Below are positions 1 to 8,425 of a stretch of 64,000 bases of DNA, piece after piece. The stretch is from contig NC_009615.1 of assembly GCF_000012845.1 (NCBI RefSeq), forward strand, positions 3,660,501-3,724,500. Reading direction: 5' to 3'. The DNA is from Parabacteroides distasonis ATCC 8503 (GTDB lineage Bacteria; Bacteroidota; Bacteroidia; Bacteroidales; Tannerellaceae). The position numbers were made by a program, and so were the translations under genes. The number at the start of each line of letters is the position of its first letter. The stretch's first letter is position 1. The notes under the pieces are model-generated. The model was not told the origin of the DNA. It saw only the letters and a list, made by a program, of their open reading frames with translations, and did not search any database.

Positions 1-822
1 AGCCGCGAATCTAGTGTAGGTATGTCTTTCACCGAGTTTTCTTATCAATTGCTACAAGGCTACGATTATTTGTATTTGTATGAGCATGAGGGTTGCCGTC
101 TACAGATGGGTGGTACCGATCAATGGGGTAATATCACGACTGGTACGGAATTGATCCGTCGTACGTTGGGAGGGGAGGCTTATGCCTTGACTTGCCCGTT
201 GATCACGAAGGCCGACGGTGGTAAGTTCGGAAAGACGGAATCCGGTAATATCTGGTTGGATCGTCGCTATACTTCTCCGTATAAATTCTATCAATTCTGG
301 TTGAACGTAAGCGACGCTGACGCCGCCAAGTATATCAAGATCTTCACGGACTTGAGCCAAGAAGAGATCGCCGCTTTGGAGGCGGAGCAAGAGGCCGCTC
401 CTCATTTGCGTCCGTTGCAGAAACGTTTGGCGAAAGAAGTGACTGTTATGGTTCACTCTTTGGAAGATTATGAGGCCGCTGTCGAGGCTTCCAATATCTT
501 GTTTGGTAACTCCACTCACGAGGCTTTGTTGAAATTGGATGAGGACACATTACTAGCCGTATTCGAGGGTGTTCCTCATTTCGATATCTCCCGTGATGAA
601 TTGGCCGCAGGAATCAAGGCTGTTGATTTATGTACTGAAAAAGCCGCTATCTTCCCTTCAAAAGGTGAGATGCGTAAATTGGTACAAAGTGGTGGCGTAA
701 GTTTTAACAAAGAGAAACTAGCGGAGGTTGACACTGTAATTGATTGTTCTTCACTGCTTGACGATAAGTATTTATTGGTTCAAAGAGGTAAGAAAAATTA
801 TTATTTGTTGATCGCAAAGTAA
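1..822 (+). CDS. tyrS: Tyrosyl-tRNA synthetase, 3' part (5' end outside window)
   Basis: Class I aminoacyl-tRNA synthetase that charges tRNA-Tyr in the cytoplasm. The frame is open from base 1, so roughly the first 150-160 residues of a usual ~430-residue protein lie upstream of the window. Visible parts are the C-terminal side of the Rossmann fold ([11 protein letters not shown], typical of TyrRS), the KMSKS-equivalent loop KFGKTESG, a helical anticodon-binding region, and an S4-type RNA-binding domain at the end ([18 protein letters not shown], then [13 protein letters not shown]). The 273 residues present read without interruption. It is followed after 70 bases by tRNA-Gln, which has its own promoter. 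Identification is secure; only the start is missing. Confidence 0.97.
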   Translation, partial: SRESSVGMSFTEFSYQLLQGYDYLYLYEHEGCRLQMGGTDQWGNITTGTELIRRTLGGEAYALTCPLITKADGGKFGKTESGNIWLDRRYTSPYKFYQFWLNVSDADAAKYIKIFTDLSQEEIAALEAEQEAAPHLRPLQKRLAKEVTVMVHSLEDYEAAVEASNILFGNSTHEALLKLDEDTLLAVFEGVPHFDISRDELAAGIKAVDLCTEKAAIFPSKGEMRKLVQSGGVSFNKEKLAEVDTVIDCSSLLDDKYLLVQRGKKNYYLLIAK

Positions 823-838
823 AAAAATAATCAAAAAA

Positions 839-869
839 TTTGCAAGGTAAGATTTTATTCTTACCTTTG
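839..869 (+). promoter_or_regulatory. Bacteroidota promoter of tRNA-Gln
   Basis: TTTG at 839-842 and TACCTTTG at 862-869 are separated by 19 bp, which fits the Bacteroidota housekeeping promoter (-33 TTTG, -7 TAnnTTTG). Transcription would start near 873-876, about 20 bases before the tRNA. The -7 box sits in the right arm of an inverted repeat (GGTAAG 846-851, CTTACC 860-865). Confidence 0.8.
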
Positions 870-894
870 CATCGCTTTAGTAAAGCAATCGGAT

Positions 895-965
895 TGTCTC
901 ATGGTGTAATGGTAGCACTACAGTTTTTGGTTCTGTCTGTCGAGGTTCGAATCCTCGTGAGACAA
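895..965 (+). tRNA. tRNA-Gln (anticodon TTG)
   Basis: A 71-nt cloverleaf. The acceptor stem TGTCTCA (895-901) pairs with TGAGACA (958-964), followed by discriminator A965. The anticodon stem-loop spans 920-936 with anticodon TTG at 927-929. The T arm is CGAGG-TTCGAAT-CCTCG (941-957). The sequence resembles bacterial tRNA-Gln, including the T-rich anticodon loop. No CCA is encoded, so the end must be added after transcription. A promoter lies just upstream and a terminator just downstream, so this is a single-tRNA transcription unit. Confidence 0.95.
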
Positions 966-983
966 CTCAACAATCCAGAGAGA

Positions 984-1011
984 GGGATGTCAATTGTGGC
1001 ATCCCTTTTTT
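984..1011 (+). terminator. Rho-independent terminator of tRNA-Gln
   Basis: GGGATG (984-989) pairs with CATCCC (1000-1005) across a 10-nt loop and is followed by TTTTTT (1006-1011). It starts 18 bases after the tRNA. Confidence 0.85.
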
Positions 1012-1070
1012 ATTTTGTGACATTTTCTCGTATAGATAGCTTATCCGATAAATCCCTAGGGAAAATGGGG

Positions 1071-1150
1071 TAGTACTTACTTTGGCCATGAAGTATATCT
1101 TCTCTGCCACTTGAAGTATATCTCCTGTGGTATTCGCAGTATAATTGCGG
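1071..1150. repeat. Degenerate 23-nt tandem array, copy 1 of the GAAGTATATCT family
   Basis: GAAGTATATCT occurs at 1090-1100 and again at 1113-1123, and a decayed copy GCAGTATAAT starts at 1136: a period of exactly 23 nt over three units. The left part (1071-1100), read on the minus strand, matches 44271-44304 (AGATATACTTCAT, then GGCCAA, then an AGTAnTAC segment). It lies between the tRNA-Gln terminator and the GH16 promoter. The rest of the 823-1235 gap holds only the tRNA unit and the GH16 promoter, with no believable gene. Confidence 0.7.
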
Positions 1151-1198
1151 GGATAACCTTGCGATGTGTTTTTCATCTACACTTTTATTTATTTTTCA

Positions 1199-1206
1199 TA
1201 TATTTG
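1199..1206 (+). promoter_or_regulatory. -7 box (TATATTTG) upstream of the GH16 gene
   Basis: An exact TAnnTTTG match 30 bases before the GH16 ATG, giving a leader of about 25 nt. I do not see a clean -33 TTG at the usual spacing. Confidence 0.55.
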
Positions 1207-1235
1207 TGGAAATTCTGATTTAAATCAATATTGTT

Positions 1236-2066
1236 ATGTCACGGTCATTTCTTTTGTTTGGTTTTATCCTATATAGTGTTTTCTTGAGCAGTCTGGCGAA
1301 TGCTAGTGATATCGATTTGTCTGCACCCATGGATAAAGGCGGGTGGAGATTGATATGGAGTGAGGAGTTTGACTATACGGGATTTCCTGATTCTACGAAA
1401 TGGTCTTATGATACGGAAGGTAATGTATATCAATGGGGAAATAACGAGGCTCAATATTATACATCCGGCAGAAAGGAGAACGCTTGGGTCTCGGATGGGG
1501 TATTGAGGATTACGGCCTTGAAAGAACCGATGGAAGGTCGTTCATATACATCGGCTCGTCTGATTACGAAAGGAAAAGGGGATTGGTTGTACGGACGTTT
1601 TGAGATTCGGGCGAAACTCCCGACCGGACGAGGGACATGGCCGGCCATCTGGATGCTTCCAACGGATTGGGAATACGGGGATTGGCCAAAAAGCGGGGAA
1701 ATAGATATTATGGAAAATGTGGGCTATGATCCCGATACGATCGTAGGTTCTTCGCATACGGAAAAATATAATCATGCGATCGGAACTCAAAAAAATGCTA
1801 AAATTGCGTGTCCGGATTGTTATAAAGCGTTTCACGTGTATGCCTTGGAATGGGAGGAAGATGAGTACCGGCTTTATGTAGATGATCAATTATACTTTAC
1901 ATTTAAGAACGAGGGGACAGGCTATGAGGTTTGGCCTTACGATAAACGCTTTCATATCTTGCTGAATCTGGCGATCGGTGGGAATTGGGGAGGCCAAAAG
2001 GGTATTGATGATTCTCTTTTTCCACATGTGTTTGAGATTGATTATGTGAGAGTTTATAAGAAGTAG
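1236..2066 (+). CDS. Secreted GH16 beta-glucanase (laminarinase-like)
   Basis: Glycoside hydrolase family 16 enzyme, a retaining endo-beta-glucanase of the laminarinase/lichenase type. Residues 1-23 form a Sec signal peptide (MSRSFLLFGFILYSVFLSSL) with no lipobox. The remaining ~250 residues are one jelly-roll domain: WRLIWSEEFDYTG near the start, substrate-cleft motif RGTWPAIWMLP, and the catalytic signature GEIDIMENVG with nucleophile E155, D157 and acid/base E160. The end HILLNLAIGGNWGG...FEIDYVRVYKK is typical of the family. The length of 276 aa is that of a single-domain enzyme with no binding module. It precedes the PUL regulator and probably belongs to the PUL, cutting a beta-glucan outside or in the periplasm. 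Exact linkage specificity (1,3 or 1,3/1,4) cannot be read from the sequence. Confidence 0.9.
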   Translation: MSRSFLLFGFILYSVFLSSLANASDIDLSAPMDKGGWRLIWSEEFDYTGFPDSTKWSYDTEGNVYQWGNNEAQYYTSGRKENAWVSDGVLRITALKEPMEGRSYTSARLITKGKGDWLYGRFEIRAKLPTGRGTWPAIWMLPTDWEYGDWPKSGEIDIMENVGYDPDTIVGSSHTEKYNHAIGTQKNAKIACPDCYKAFHVYALEWEEDEYRLYVDDQLYFTFKNEGTGYEVWPYDKRFHILLNLAIGGNWGGQKGIDDSLFPHVFEIDYVRVYKK

Positions 2067-2090
2067 GGTGTAACGTGATGTTTTTTTATT

Positions 2091-2098
2091 TACTTTTG
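2091..2098 (+). promoter_or_regulatory. -7 box (TACTTTTG) of the PUL regulator gene
   Basis: TACTTTTG fits TAnnTTTG and lies 24 bases after the GH16 stop. Transcription would begin near 2102-2105, which excludes the GTG at 2098 and makes the ATG at 2158 the likely regulator start. No clear -33 element is seen. Confidence 0.55.
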
Positions 2099-2157
2099 TG
2101 GTACATAACATTCTGTACTATATAGTGAAGGAGATACTTAAGAGGACGTTGGTTCGT

Positions 2158-5016
2158 ATGTTGATTTGTTGCGTTATTGCCTTGTTGTTTTGTATAACGG
2201 GGAATGCGAAGGTACCCTATATTCCTAAAATCATCAATTATTCCGTAAGCGATTACAAAGCGGGAAACCAGAATTGGGCCGTCTCCCAAGGTCCGGGAGG
2301 AAAGATGTATATTGGGAATAACCGGGGGCTTTTGGTTTTTGACGGTATTCACTGGGATCTTGTGAAATTACCGAATAATCTAGGTGTCCGTGCTTTGTAT
2401 ATATCGAAGGACGGACGTATTTATGTCGGCTCTTTCGAGGAGTTCGGGTATTTTGAGATGGATGACGAGAATGATCTGATTTATCATTCACTCAGTTCGT
2501 CTGAGATGAACGTCTATCTTAATAATGATGAGTTCTGGACGATTAATGAATATAAGGGTGAGATTTATTTTCAATCATTCCGGAGCTTTTTTATTTATGA
2601 CGGGGAAAAAGTAAGAAAAGGTGTATCCGACCTGTCTCCATTGTATATTTTCACATTAGACGATCATCTATACGTTCAGTTCATGGAGGGAGGAAGCTTT
2701 TGTCGAATGGATGACGGCCAGTTTACAGAGTTACTATCGAAAAAGGTTTTGGAGGATGATGTGGTTTCGGTCTTGCCATTTGATCATCAGCTATTATTGG
2801 TCTCGGCTCGTAGTGGATGTTTTATCTATGATGAGGTGCGTAAAAAATTGTCTGTGTGGAATACACCAGCCAATGAGATATTAAAGGAAGGGATCGCAAA
2901 CAGGGGAGTCATGATGAAAGATTCTACTTTTATTGTGGGTACGATTTCTAATGGGGTTGTAGCGATTAATAAGCAGGGGGAAACTTTGTGGCATATCAAC
3001 CGGGAGAATGGCTTGATTAATAATACGGTATTGAGAGTATTTGCTGATAATTCGGATAATTTATGGGTTACATTGGATAATGGTATCGCGCAGATACATG
3101 TGAATTCTCCGATCTATTTTTATGAACCGCTTGAGGCCCAGATTGGTATGGTGCATGATATGGTGATAGAGAAGGGTATTGTTTATTTAGCTACGAACCA
3201 AGGTCTTTATGCGTTATCTGAGAATGATAGTTATCCAACCTTGATTCCCGGTACTCAAGAACAGACATGGTATATCTCCGATGTCGGAAATCAACTGATT
3301 GCCGGACATAATACAGGTACCTTACAGCTAGAGGGCCGAAAAGCTACTCAGATACCGGGGCCCAATGGAGGGGGTACCGCATTACGTAAGACAATTATCC
3401 ATGGAAAGGAAGTTTTACTCCAGATGTCTTACCGTCCACTCAGTGTTTTCACCCGGGATATGGTTACTAATCGTTGGAAATTTAGCCATAATGTAGAAGG
3501 ATTCTCTAATTTGATCAAATCGTTTGAGGTTGACCCTACCGGCAATATATGGGCTAGCCATATGTATAAAGGTATCTATCGTCTTCGCTTGAATGAGGAT
3601 TTGAGGAGCGTGAAAGAGATGGAGTATATCGGAAAACTGGAGGAAGGTAATGAGAGTGGTACGATTAATGTAATGAAATTACGCGGACGTATTGTTTTCT
3701 CGGATGGGAGTAAGTTTTATACTTATGAGGATTTGACTGGAAAGATCGTTCCTTATGATTTGTTGAATGAGGATTTTCCCGAGTTAAGCGATACCTATCG
3801 GGTTGTTTCCTTGAATAATGATTTATATTGGTTTATCCGGAATTCGGAATATGTATTGTTAGGATATGAGTCTGGGCGATTCCAGTTAAAACAGCGTATT
3901 CCTTTTACTTTGTTTGATAATCCGACCATAGAGGATAGGGGAAATATTTATGTGGCTTCCGACGGGACGTCTTATTTTTGTCTAAACGGGGGGATCGCTC
4001 GTTATGACAGATACCGGAATTATGTGGATACGACTCGAGTTCCATTAAGTTTGTCGCAGGTAAGGGCCTATAATCGGCATGAAAATGAGTTCGCTCCGCT
4101 CCCTTGCAAGGGAGCGGACGCACCGGAAGCCGGTGCGTCCGTATTGAGTTATAGCTATAATACGATTCTTTTTAAGTTTTCGTATCCGGATTTTACGGGG
4201 CGCCGTTTCCTGATCTATTATAAACTGGACGGGTTTGATAATGAATGGATAGAAGGCACCAGTAATTTTCAACGGACTTATTCTAATTTACCGTATGGTA
4301 ATTTTGTGTTACATGCGGTTGTGAAAGACGATCGAGGAAAAGAGCTATCTTCTCTGTCTTATCCATTCAAGATCGAACGTCCATTTTATAGCTCTTGGTG
4401 GGCGCTGATCATCTATTTTGCTTTGTTTTTATGTATACTGGTCGTATTAGTGAGAATGTATACGATGTGGATTGTCATGCGTGAGAAAAAAGTTAACGAG
4501 GAGCAAAAGAGATTGCAAGAAGAGCAATTGAGGGCGCAAGAGCAATTAATTGTCAAGCTAGAGAATGAAAAATTAGAAAATGACCTTACTTATAAGAGTA
4601 AGGAATTAGCCAGTGCTACTTTGTCTGTTATCTCTCATAATGATTTCCTTGAAGGTCTAAAAAAGGAAATACAAGCTCAACAATTATCGGGAAGTTATAC
4701 GAAACGATTCTTCGATAAGCTCATCCGCATGATCGAAGAGAATATATCAGGCGAGGATGAATGGGCCATTTTCCAGACTAATTTCGATCGTATCCACGAA
4801 AAGTTCTTTACGAATCTAAAAGAGCGGTATCCCGATTTGACTCCGGGCGATTTACGATTATGCGCTTTATTACGTTTGAATATGCCAACTAAGGATATGG
4901 CTCGTATGCAAAATCTTTCCGTACGTGGTATCGAGGCGGCGCGCTATCGATTGCGTAAAAAACTAAATCTACCGGAGGGGCAAAGCTTGGTAGATTTCAT
5001 GATCCAGTTCCACTAA
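2158..5016 (+). CDS. Membrane-spanning sensor-regulator (beta-propeller, three-Y domain, LuxR-type HTH)
   Basis: Likely carbohydrate sensor controlling the downstream susCD operon, of the Bacteroidota type that joins an extracytoplasmic sensor directly to a DNA-binding domain without kinase or receiver. From ATG 2158: signal/anchor segment MLICCVIALLFCITGNA; two-component-regulator propeller repeats over ~600 residues (blades such as DNLWVTLDNGI, GNIWASHMYKGIYRL); a three-Y domain (IYYKLDGFDNEWIEG, FQRTYSNLPYGNF); one transmembrane helix (WWALIIYFALFLCILVVLV); a coiled coil rich in E/Q/K; and a C-terminal helix-turn-helix (DLTPGDLRLCALLRLNM...RGIEAARYRLRKKL). An in-frame double palindrome at 4095-4141 adds about 16 residues just before the three-Y domain. 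A GTG at 2098 would add 20 residues but overlaps the promoter. Role is inferred from architecture and position. Confidence 0.85.
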   Translation: MLICCVIALLFCITGNAKVPYIPKIINYSVSDYKAGNQNWAVSQGPGGKMYIGNNRGLLVFDGIHWDLVKLPNNLGVRALYISKDGRIYVGSFEEFGYFEMDDENDLIYHSLSSSEMNVYLNNDEFWTINEYKGEIYFQSFRSFFIYDGEKVRKGVSDLSPLYIFTLDDHLYVQFMEGGSFCRMDDGQFTELLSKKVLEDDVVSVLPFDHQLLLVSARSGCFIYDEVRKKLSVWNTPANEILKEGIANRGVMMKDSTFIVGTISNGVVAINKQGETLWHINRENGLINNTVLRVFADNSDNLWVTLDNGIAQIHVNSPIYFYEPLEAQIGMVHDMVIEKGIVYLATNQGLYALSENDSYPTLIPGTQEQTWYISDVGNQLIAGHNTGTLQLEGRKATQIPGPNGGGTALRKTIIHGKEVLLQMSYRPLSVFTRDMVTNRWKFSHNVEGFSNLIKSFEVDPTGNIWASHMYKGIYRLRLNEDLRSVKEMEYIGKLEEGNESGTINVMKLRGRIVFSDGSKFYTYEDLTGKIVPYDLLNEDFPELSDTYRVVSLNNDLYWFIRNSEYVLLGYESGRFQLKQRIPFTLFDNPTIEDRGNIYVASDGTSYFCLNGGIARYDRYRNYVDTTRVPLSLSQVRAYNRHENEFAPLPCKGADAPEAGASVLSYSYNTILFKFSYPDFTGRRFLIYYKLDGFDNEWIEGTSNFQRTYSNLPYGNFVLHAVVKDDRGKELSSLSYPFKIERPFYSSWWALIIYFALFLCILVVLVRMYTMWIVMREKKVNEEQKRLQEEQLRAQEQLIVKLENEKLENDLTYKSKELASATLSVISHNDFLEGLKKEIQAQQLSGSYTKRFFDKLIRMIEENISGEDEWAIFQTNFDRIHEKFFTNLKERYPDLTPGDLRLCALLRLNMPTKDMARMQNLSVRGIEAARYRLRKKLNLPEGQSLVDFMIQFH
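4095..4141. repeat. In-frame double palindrome inside the regulator gene
   Basis: Bases 4095-4118 are a perfect 24-nt palindrome (left half TCCGCTCCCTTG). Overlapping it, 4115-4126 and 4130-4141 form a perfect 12-bp stem with a 3-nt loop (left arm CGGACGCACCGG). Together they encode Ala/Pro/Gly-rich residues (APLPCKGADAPEAGAS), GC-rich and unlike the AT-rich flanks. It looks like a small mobile palindromic sequence inserted in a loop between the propeller and the three-Y domain while keeping the frame. Confidence 0.75.
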
Positions 5017-5020
5017 GAAA

Positions 5021-5078
5021 TTTCATAGTTATGAATGAAAAATATCATAACTATGAAATAAGAAAATCATAACTATGA
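5021..5078. repeat. Triple TCATAACTATGA motif downstream of the regulator
   Basis: TTTCATAGTTATGA (5021-5034) is the exact reverse complement of TCATAACTATGAAA (5045-5058), and TCATAACTATGA recurs at 5067-5078 in the second orientation, 22 nt after the second copy. It starts four bases after the regulator stop and could be a terminator hairpin, or operator sites for the regulator, since susC lies 270 bases downstream. The rest of the 5017-5350 gap is AT-rich with no gene. A TAGGTTTG at 5276-5283 could be the susC -7 box but lacks a matching -33. Confidence 0.6.
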
Positions 5079-5350
5079 GTTTTCCTTGTCATTTTTGTGT
5101 TCCCATATTTAGTGAGATGTGTTTAATAACATATAATGTTCTCCTTTTGAATTAACAAATGTATTATAACTGAAAATAAGATAATTAATATGTATTGCAG
5201 TAGTATAAAAGTAGTAATTTTCTGCTTGCGCAAGGCTTGCAGTAGTGTTGAAGTATACAAAAATTTGCCCTTTTTTAGGTTTGGGTGTTCATTTGCTTCA
5301 AATTTAATAATGAGTGTAAAAACAAATGTTCAACTTTAAAACTAGAATGA

Positions 5351-8300
5351 ATGAAAGCTAAATTAATGCTTTGTTTATGCCTGTTACTTGCCGCGACAAC
5401 AATGTTTGCGCAGAATCTGACAGTTACCGGTGTGGTAACTGAAAAGGCCACAGGATACCCAGCTATCGGGGTGAGTGTTTTGGTTAAGGGTACGACTAAC
5501 GGTACCATAACCTCTATGGATGGAGACTATACTTTGAGTAATGTTCCTAAGAATGCGACTTTAGTATTTAGTTATGTAGGTATGACTACACAAGAAGTTC
5601 CGGTTAACGGACAGACTGTAGTAAATGTTCTTATGAGTGAGGATACGCAAAACTTGGAAGAGGTTGTCGTTATCGGTTATGGTACGAGTAAGGCTAAGGA
5701 TTTGACAGCGCCTATTACTATGATAAAGGCCGATGAGATCACAAAACATGCGACAACTTCTCCAATGGGAGCTTTGCAAGGAAAGGTTCCCGGTGTACAG
5801 ATTACTAACAGTGGTCAGCCAGGATCTGGTCCATCTGTTCGTATTCGTGGTATTGGATCTATGAATGCTGATAGTCAGCCTTTGTATGTGGTGGATGGTA
5901 TGTTTTTTGATAATATTGATTTCTTGAATAATAGTGATATTCAAGACCTTTCTATTTTGAAAGATGCCTCGGCTGCTTCTATTTATGGTGTGCGTGCCGC
6001 TAATGGTGTTGTTTTGATCACGACAAAAAAAGGAGCGTTAAATCGCCCGGCTACTATTACATATGATGGTTATGTAGGTTTCCAGAAAGCCACGAATGTG
6101 TTAGAAATGGCTAGCGGTGATCAGTATCGTATGATGGCGAATGAGATCGGCGATGCTACTTTGATTGATAAGGTAAACCAAGCTAATAAGTTATGGGGAA
6201 ATTTGAATACAAATTGGTACGACGAACTACTTCGTACAGCTATGATACATAACCACTCATTGGATATTTCCGGAGGTACGGAAAAAGTTACTTATTCTGT
6301 CGGAGCTTCTTATTTGTATCAGGATGGTATTTTAGATGCGGAGAATAGCTATAACCGTTTGAACTTGCGTACACAGGCAGACTACCGGGTATTTAATTGG
6401 TTGAAGGTGGGTACGAATATCATGTTTAGTAATTCAAATCAAATAATACCAAATCATACTGTTTGGCAACATGCGTTTCGTATGCCAGGAATTATGCCAG
6501 CTTTTGATGAAAATAGTACACTGAATCCTTATCCGGTAAAATATGCGTCTCCTGCCCAGATCGGGTTAAGTGAATTCTATTCTAATCCGGTCGCCGCTGC
6601 TAATTATTATGATTCTAAGAATAAGTCTTTGCGTATTATGCCTTCTTTCTATGCTCAATTGGACTTGCTTCCTGATAATAAATTAGTATGGAAGACACAG
6701 TATAGCCAAGATGTCAATATCCAGCAGGTTCGTACATTCACTCCGGAATATAGAGTAGGTGGTACGCAAGCAGCTTCTACTTCAACGTTAAAGAAACAGA
6801 ATGATACATATTGGAGCTATATTGTTGATAATACTTTGACTTATAAAGATCAATTTGGTGATCATGGTTTGACGGCTATGTTGGGAAACTCAGTTCGTGA
6901 GGAGAATTGGCGTAATCTTTGGGGAAATGCGACAGGAGTTCCCGAAGGTTTTGAAGAGTACTATTATTTAAATCAAGGTAATGCGGATGGACGTACGACC
7001 GGAGATGATGGTACGACTTATCGCGGTGTTTCTTGGTTTGGCCGTATTTCTTATGATTATCAAGGAAAATATTTGTTGTCTGCTACAATGCGTGCTGATG
7101 GTTCTTCTAAATATCAGGATAAATGGGGATATTTTCCTTCTGTTGGTGCAGCTTGGAATATCTCAGAGGAAAGTTTTATGAAGGATCAAAAATGGATTGA
7201 CTATTTAAAACTTCGTGCTAGCTGGGGTAAATTAGGTAATGATAAGATCCAAGCAAGTGATGGTTTCGCGTCTGTTACCCAAGATATGACTACGACTGGT
7301 ATTTTCGGAGGTTCAGCTATACCGGGATATACAAATTTGGTCTATTTTAGTTGGTTAGGTTGGGAGACAGTAAATGAAACTAATGTTGGTTTGGATTTCC
7401 GTACGTTGAATAGCCGTTTAAGCTTAGAGGCTGATTGGTATTATCGTTTAACACAGAATGCGGTAATTGATGCTCCATTACCAATGGGCTTAGGGGATGG
7501 TAGTTTGTTAGGTAACCGTGGAGAGATTTTGAATACGGGAGTTGAATTATCATTGAATTGGTCTGATAAGATTGGTAAGGATTTTACTTATTATATAGGT
7601 GGTAATATTACGACTTTACATAATGAAGTGAAAAGTTTAGATGGAGCTCCTTATATTTATGGAGGTTCTGCGGAGTTCCGTACAATTTCTCGTGTAGGTA
7701 GTGAGTTGAATTCCTACTATGGTTATGAGTTAGCCGGTGTTTATCAAAATACGGCAGAGATTGCCGCAGATCCGATTGCGGTGGCCAATGGCCTTGAACC
7801 GGGTGATTTCAAATATGTTGATCAAAATGGAGATGGTAAGATTGATGCGCAAGATCGTGTGATTTTAGGCTCTTATGTCCCGAATTTCACGTATGGAATT
7901 AATTTAGGATTCTCTTATAAGAATTTTGATTTCTCAATGGTAATGCAGGGGCAGACAGGAAACCAGATCGTAAATCGTAAACGTGGCGACCGACGTTGGC
8001 ATTCTGAACTGAATTATGATGCGGATCAAGTTGAGAATCGTTGGACAGGTGAAGGTTCTACAAATGACTATCCATCAGCGAAAGGCTCTGTAAAGGCTTG
8101 GAATATAGCTAACTTTAACTCTTTCTTCGTAGAGGATGGTTCTTATTTCCGTATCCAAAATATACAGTTAGCATATACTTTTCCGAAAAAGGATTTAGGT
8201 AAATTTAAGATGCCTAGCATTCGTTTAAGTTTGACGGCTGATAGGCCATTGACAATTTTCAAGGCGAATAGTTTTAGCCCTGAATTGATGAGTGGTGTTA

Positions 8301-8404
8301 ATGCGGATGGTACACAATCCTTGTCTTCAACATCTTATGGATTTGATGAGCAAGTTTATCCACTATCGTCTTCTTATACATTCGGAGTTCGTATTATTTA
8401 TTAA
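5351..8404 (+). CDS. SusC-like TonB-dependent outer-membrane receptor
   Basis: Outer-membrane barrel that imports oligosaccharides bound by its SusD partner, powered by TonB. Order: signal peptide 1-20 (MKAKLMLCLCLLLAATTMFA), N-terminal carboxypeptidase-regulatory-like extension (~22-105, VTGVVTEKATGYPAIGVSV), a TonB-box/linker region ending EEVVVIGYGTSKAKDLTAPI, plug domain (~110-225, with VPGVQITNSGQPGSGPSVRI and SILKDASAASIYGVRAANGV), then the beta-barrel, ending in an aromatic residue (FGVRIIY). Length 1017 aa is normal for SusC. It is followed after 21 bases by susD, which confirms the pair. The signature matches the Bacteroidota SusC/RagA family; substrate is inferred from the neighbouring GH144 and GH3 genes. 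Confidence 0.97.
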   Translation: MKAKLMLCLCLLLAATTMFAQNLTVTGVVTEKATGYPAIGVSVLVKGTTNGTITSMDGDYTLSNVPKNATLVFSYVGMTTQEVPVNGQTVVNVLMSEDTQNLEEVVVIGYGTSKAKDLTAPITMIKADEITKHATTSPMGALQGKVPGVQITNSGQPGSGPSVRIRGIGSMNADSQPLYVVDGMFFDNIDFLNNSDIQDLSILKDASAASIYGVRAANGVVLITTKKGALNRPATITYDGYVGFQKATNVLEMASGDQYRMMANEIGDATLIDKVNQANKLWGNLNTNWYDELLRTAMIHNHSLDISGGTEKVTYSVGASYLYQDGILDAENSYNRLNLRTQADYRVFNWLKVGTNIMFSNSNQIIPNHTVWQHAFRMPGIMPAFDENSTLNPYPVKYASPAQIGLSEFYSNPVAAANYYDSKNKSLRIMPSFYAQLDLLPDNKLVWKTQYSQDVNIQQVRTFTPEYRVGGTQAASTSTLKKQNDTYWSYIVDNTLTYKDQFGDHGLTAMLGNSVREENWRNLWGNATGVPEGFEEYYYLNQGNADGRTTGDDGTTYRGVSWFGRISYDYQGKYLLSATMRADGSSKYQDKWGYFPSVGAAWNISEESFMKDQKWIDYLKLRASWGKLGNDKIQASDGFASVTQDMTTTGIFGGSAIPGYTNLVYFSWLGWETVNETNVGLDFRTLNSRLSLEADWYYRLTQNAVIDAPLPMGLGDGSLLGNRGEILNTGVELSLNWSDKIGKDFTYYIGGNITTLHNEVKSLDGAPYIYGGSAEFRTISRVGSELNSYYGYELAGVYQNTAEIAADPIAVANGLEPGDFKYVDQNGDGKIDAQDRVILGSYVPNFTYGINLGFSYKNFDFSMVMQGQTGNQIVNRKRGDRRWHSELNYDADQVENRWTGEGSTNDYPSAKGSVKAWNIANFNSFFVEDGSYFRIQNIQLAYTFPKKDLGKFKMPSIRLSLTADRPLTIFKANSFSPELMSGVNADGTQSLSSTSYGFDEQVYPLSSSYTFGVRIIY

Positions 8405-8425
8405 TCTTTAAAGACTAAATATTAT

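Noticed and set aside
840..1073. 77-codon frame across the tRNA-Gln gene
   Set aside because: It is made of the tRNA, its promoter and terminator.
2098..2157. GTG start of the PUL regulator at 2098
   Set aside because: It overlaps the -7 box TACTTTTG (2091-2098); ATG 2158 leads straight into a signal segment.
5264..5283. susC promoter (TTTG 5264-5267, TAGGTTTG 5276-5283)
   Set aside because: The -33 and -7 boxes would be only 8 bp apart instead of 19-21; I keep only the possibility of the -7 box.
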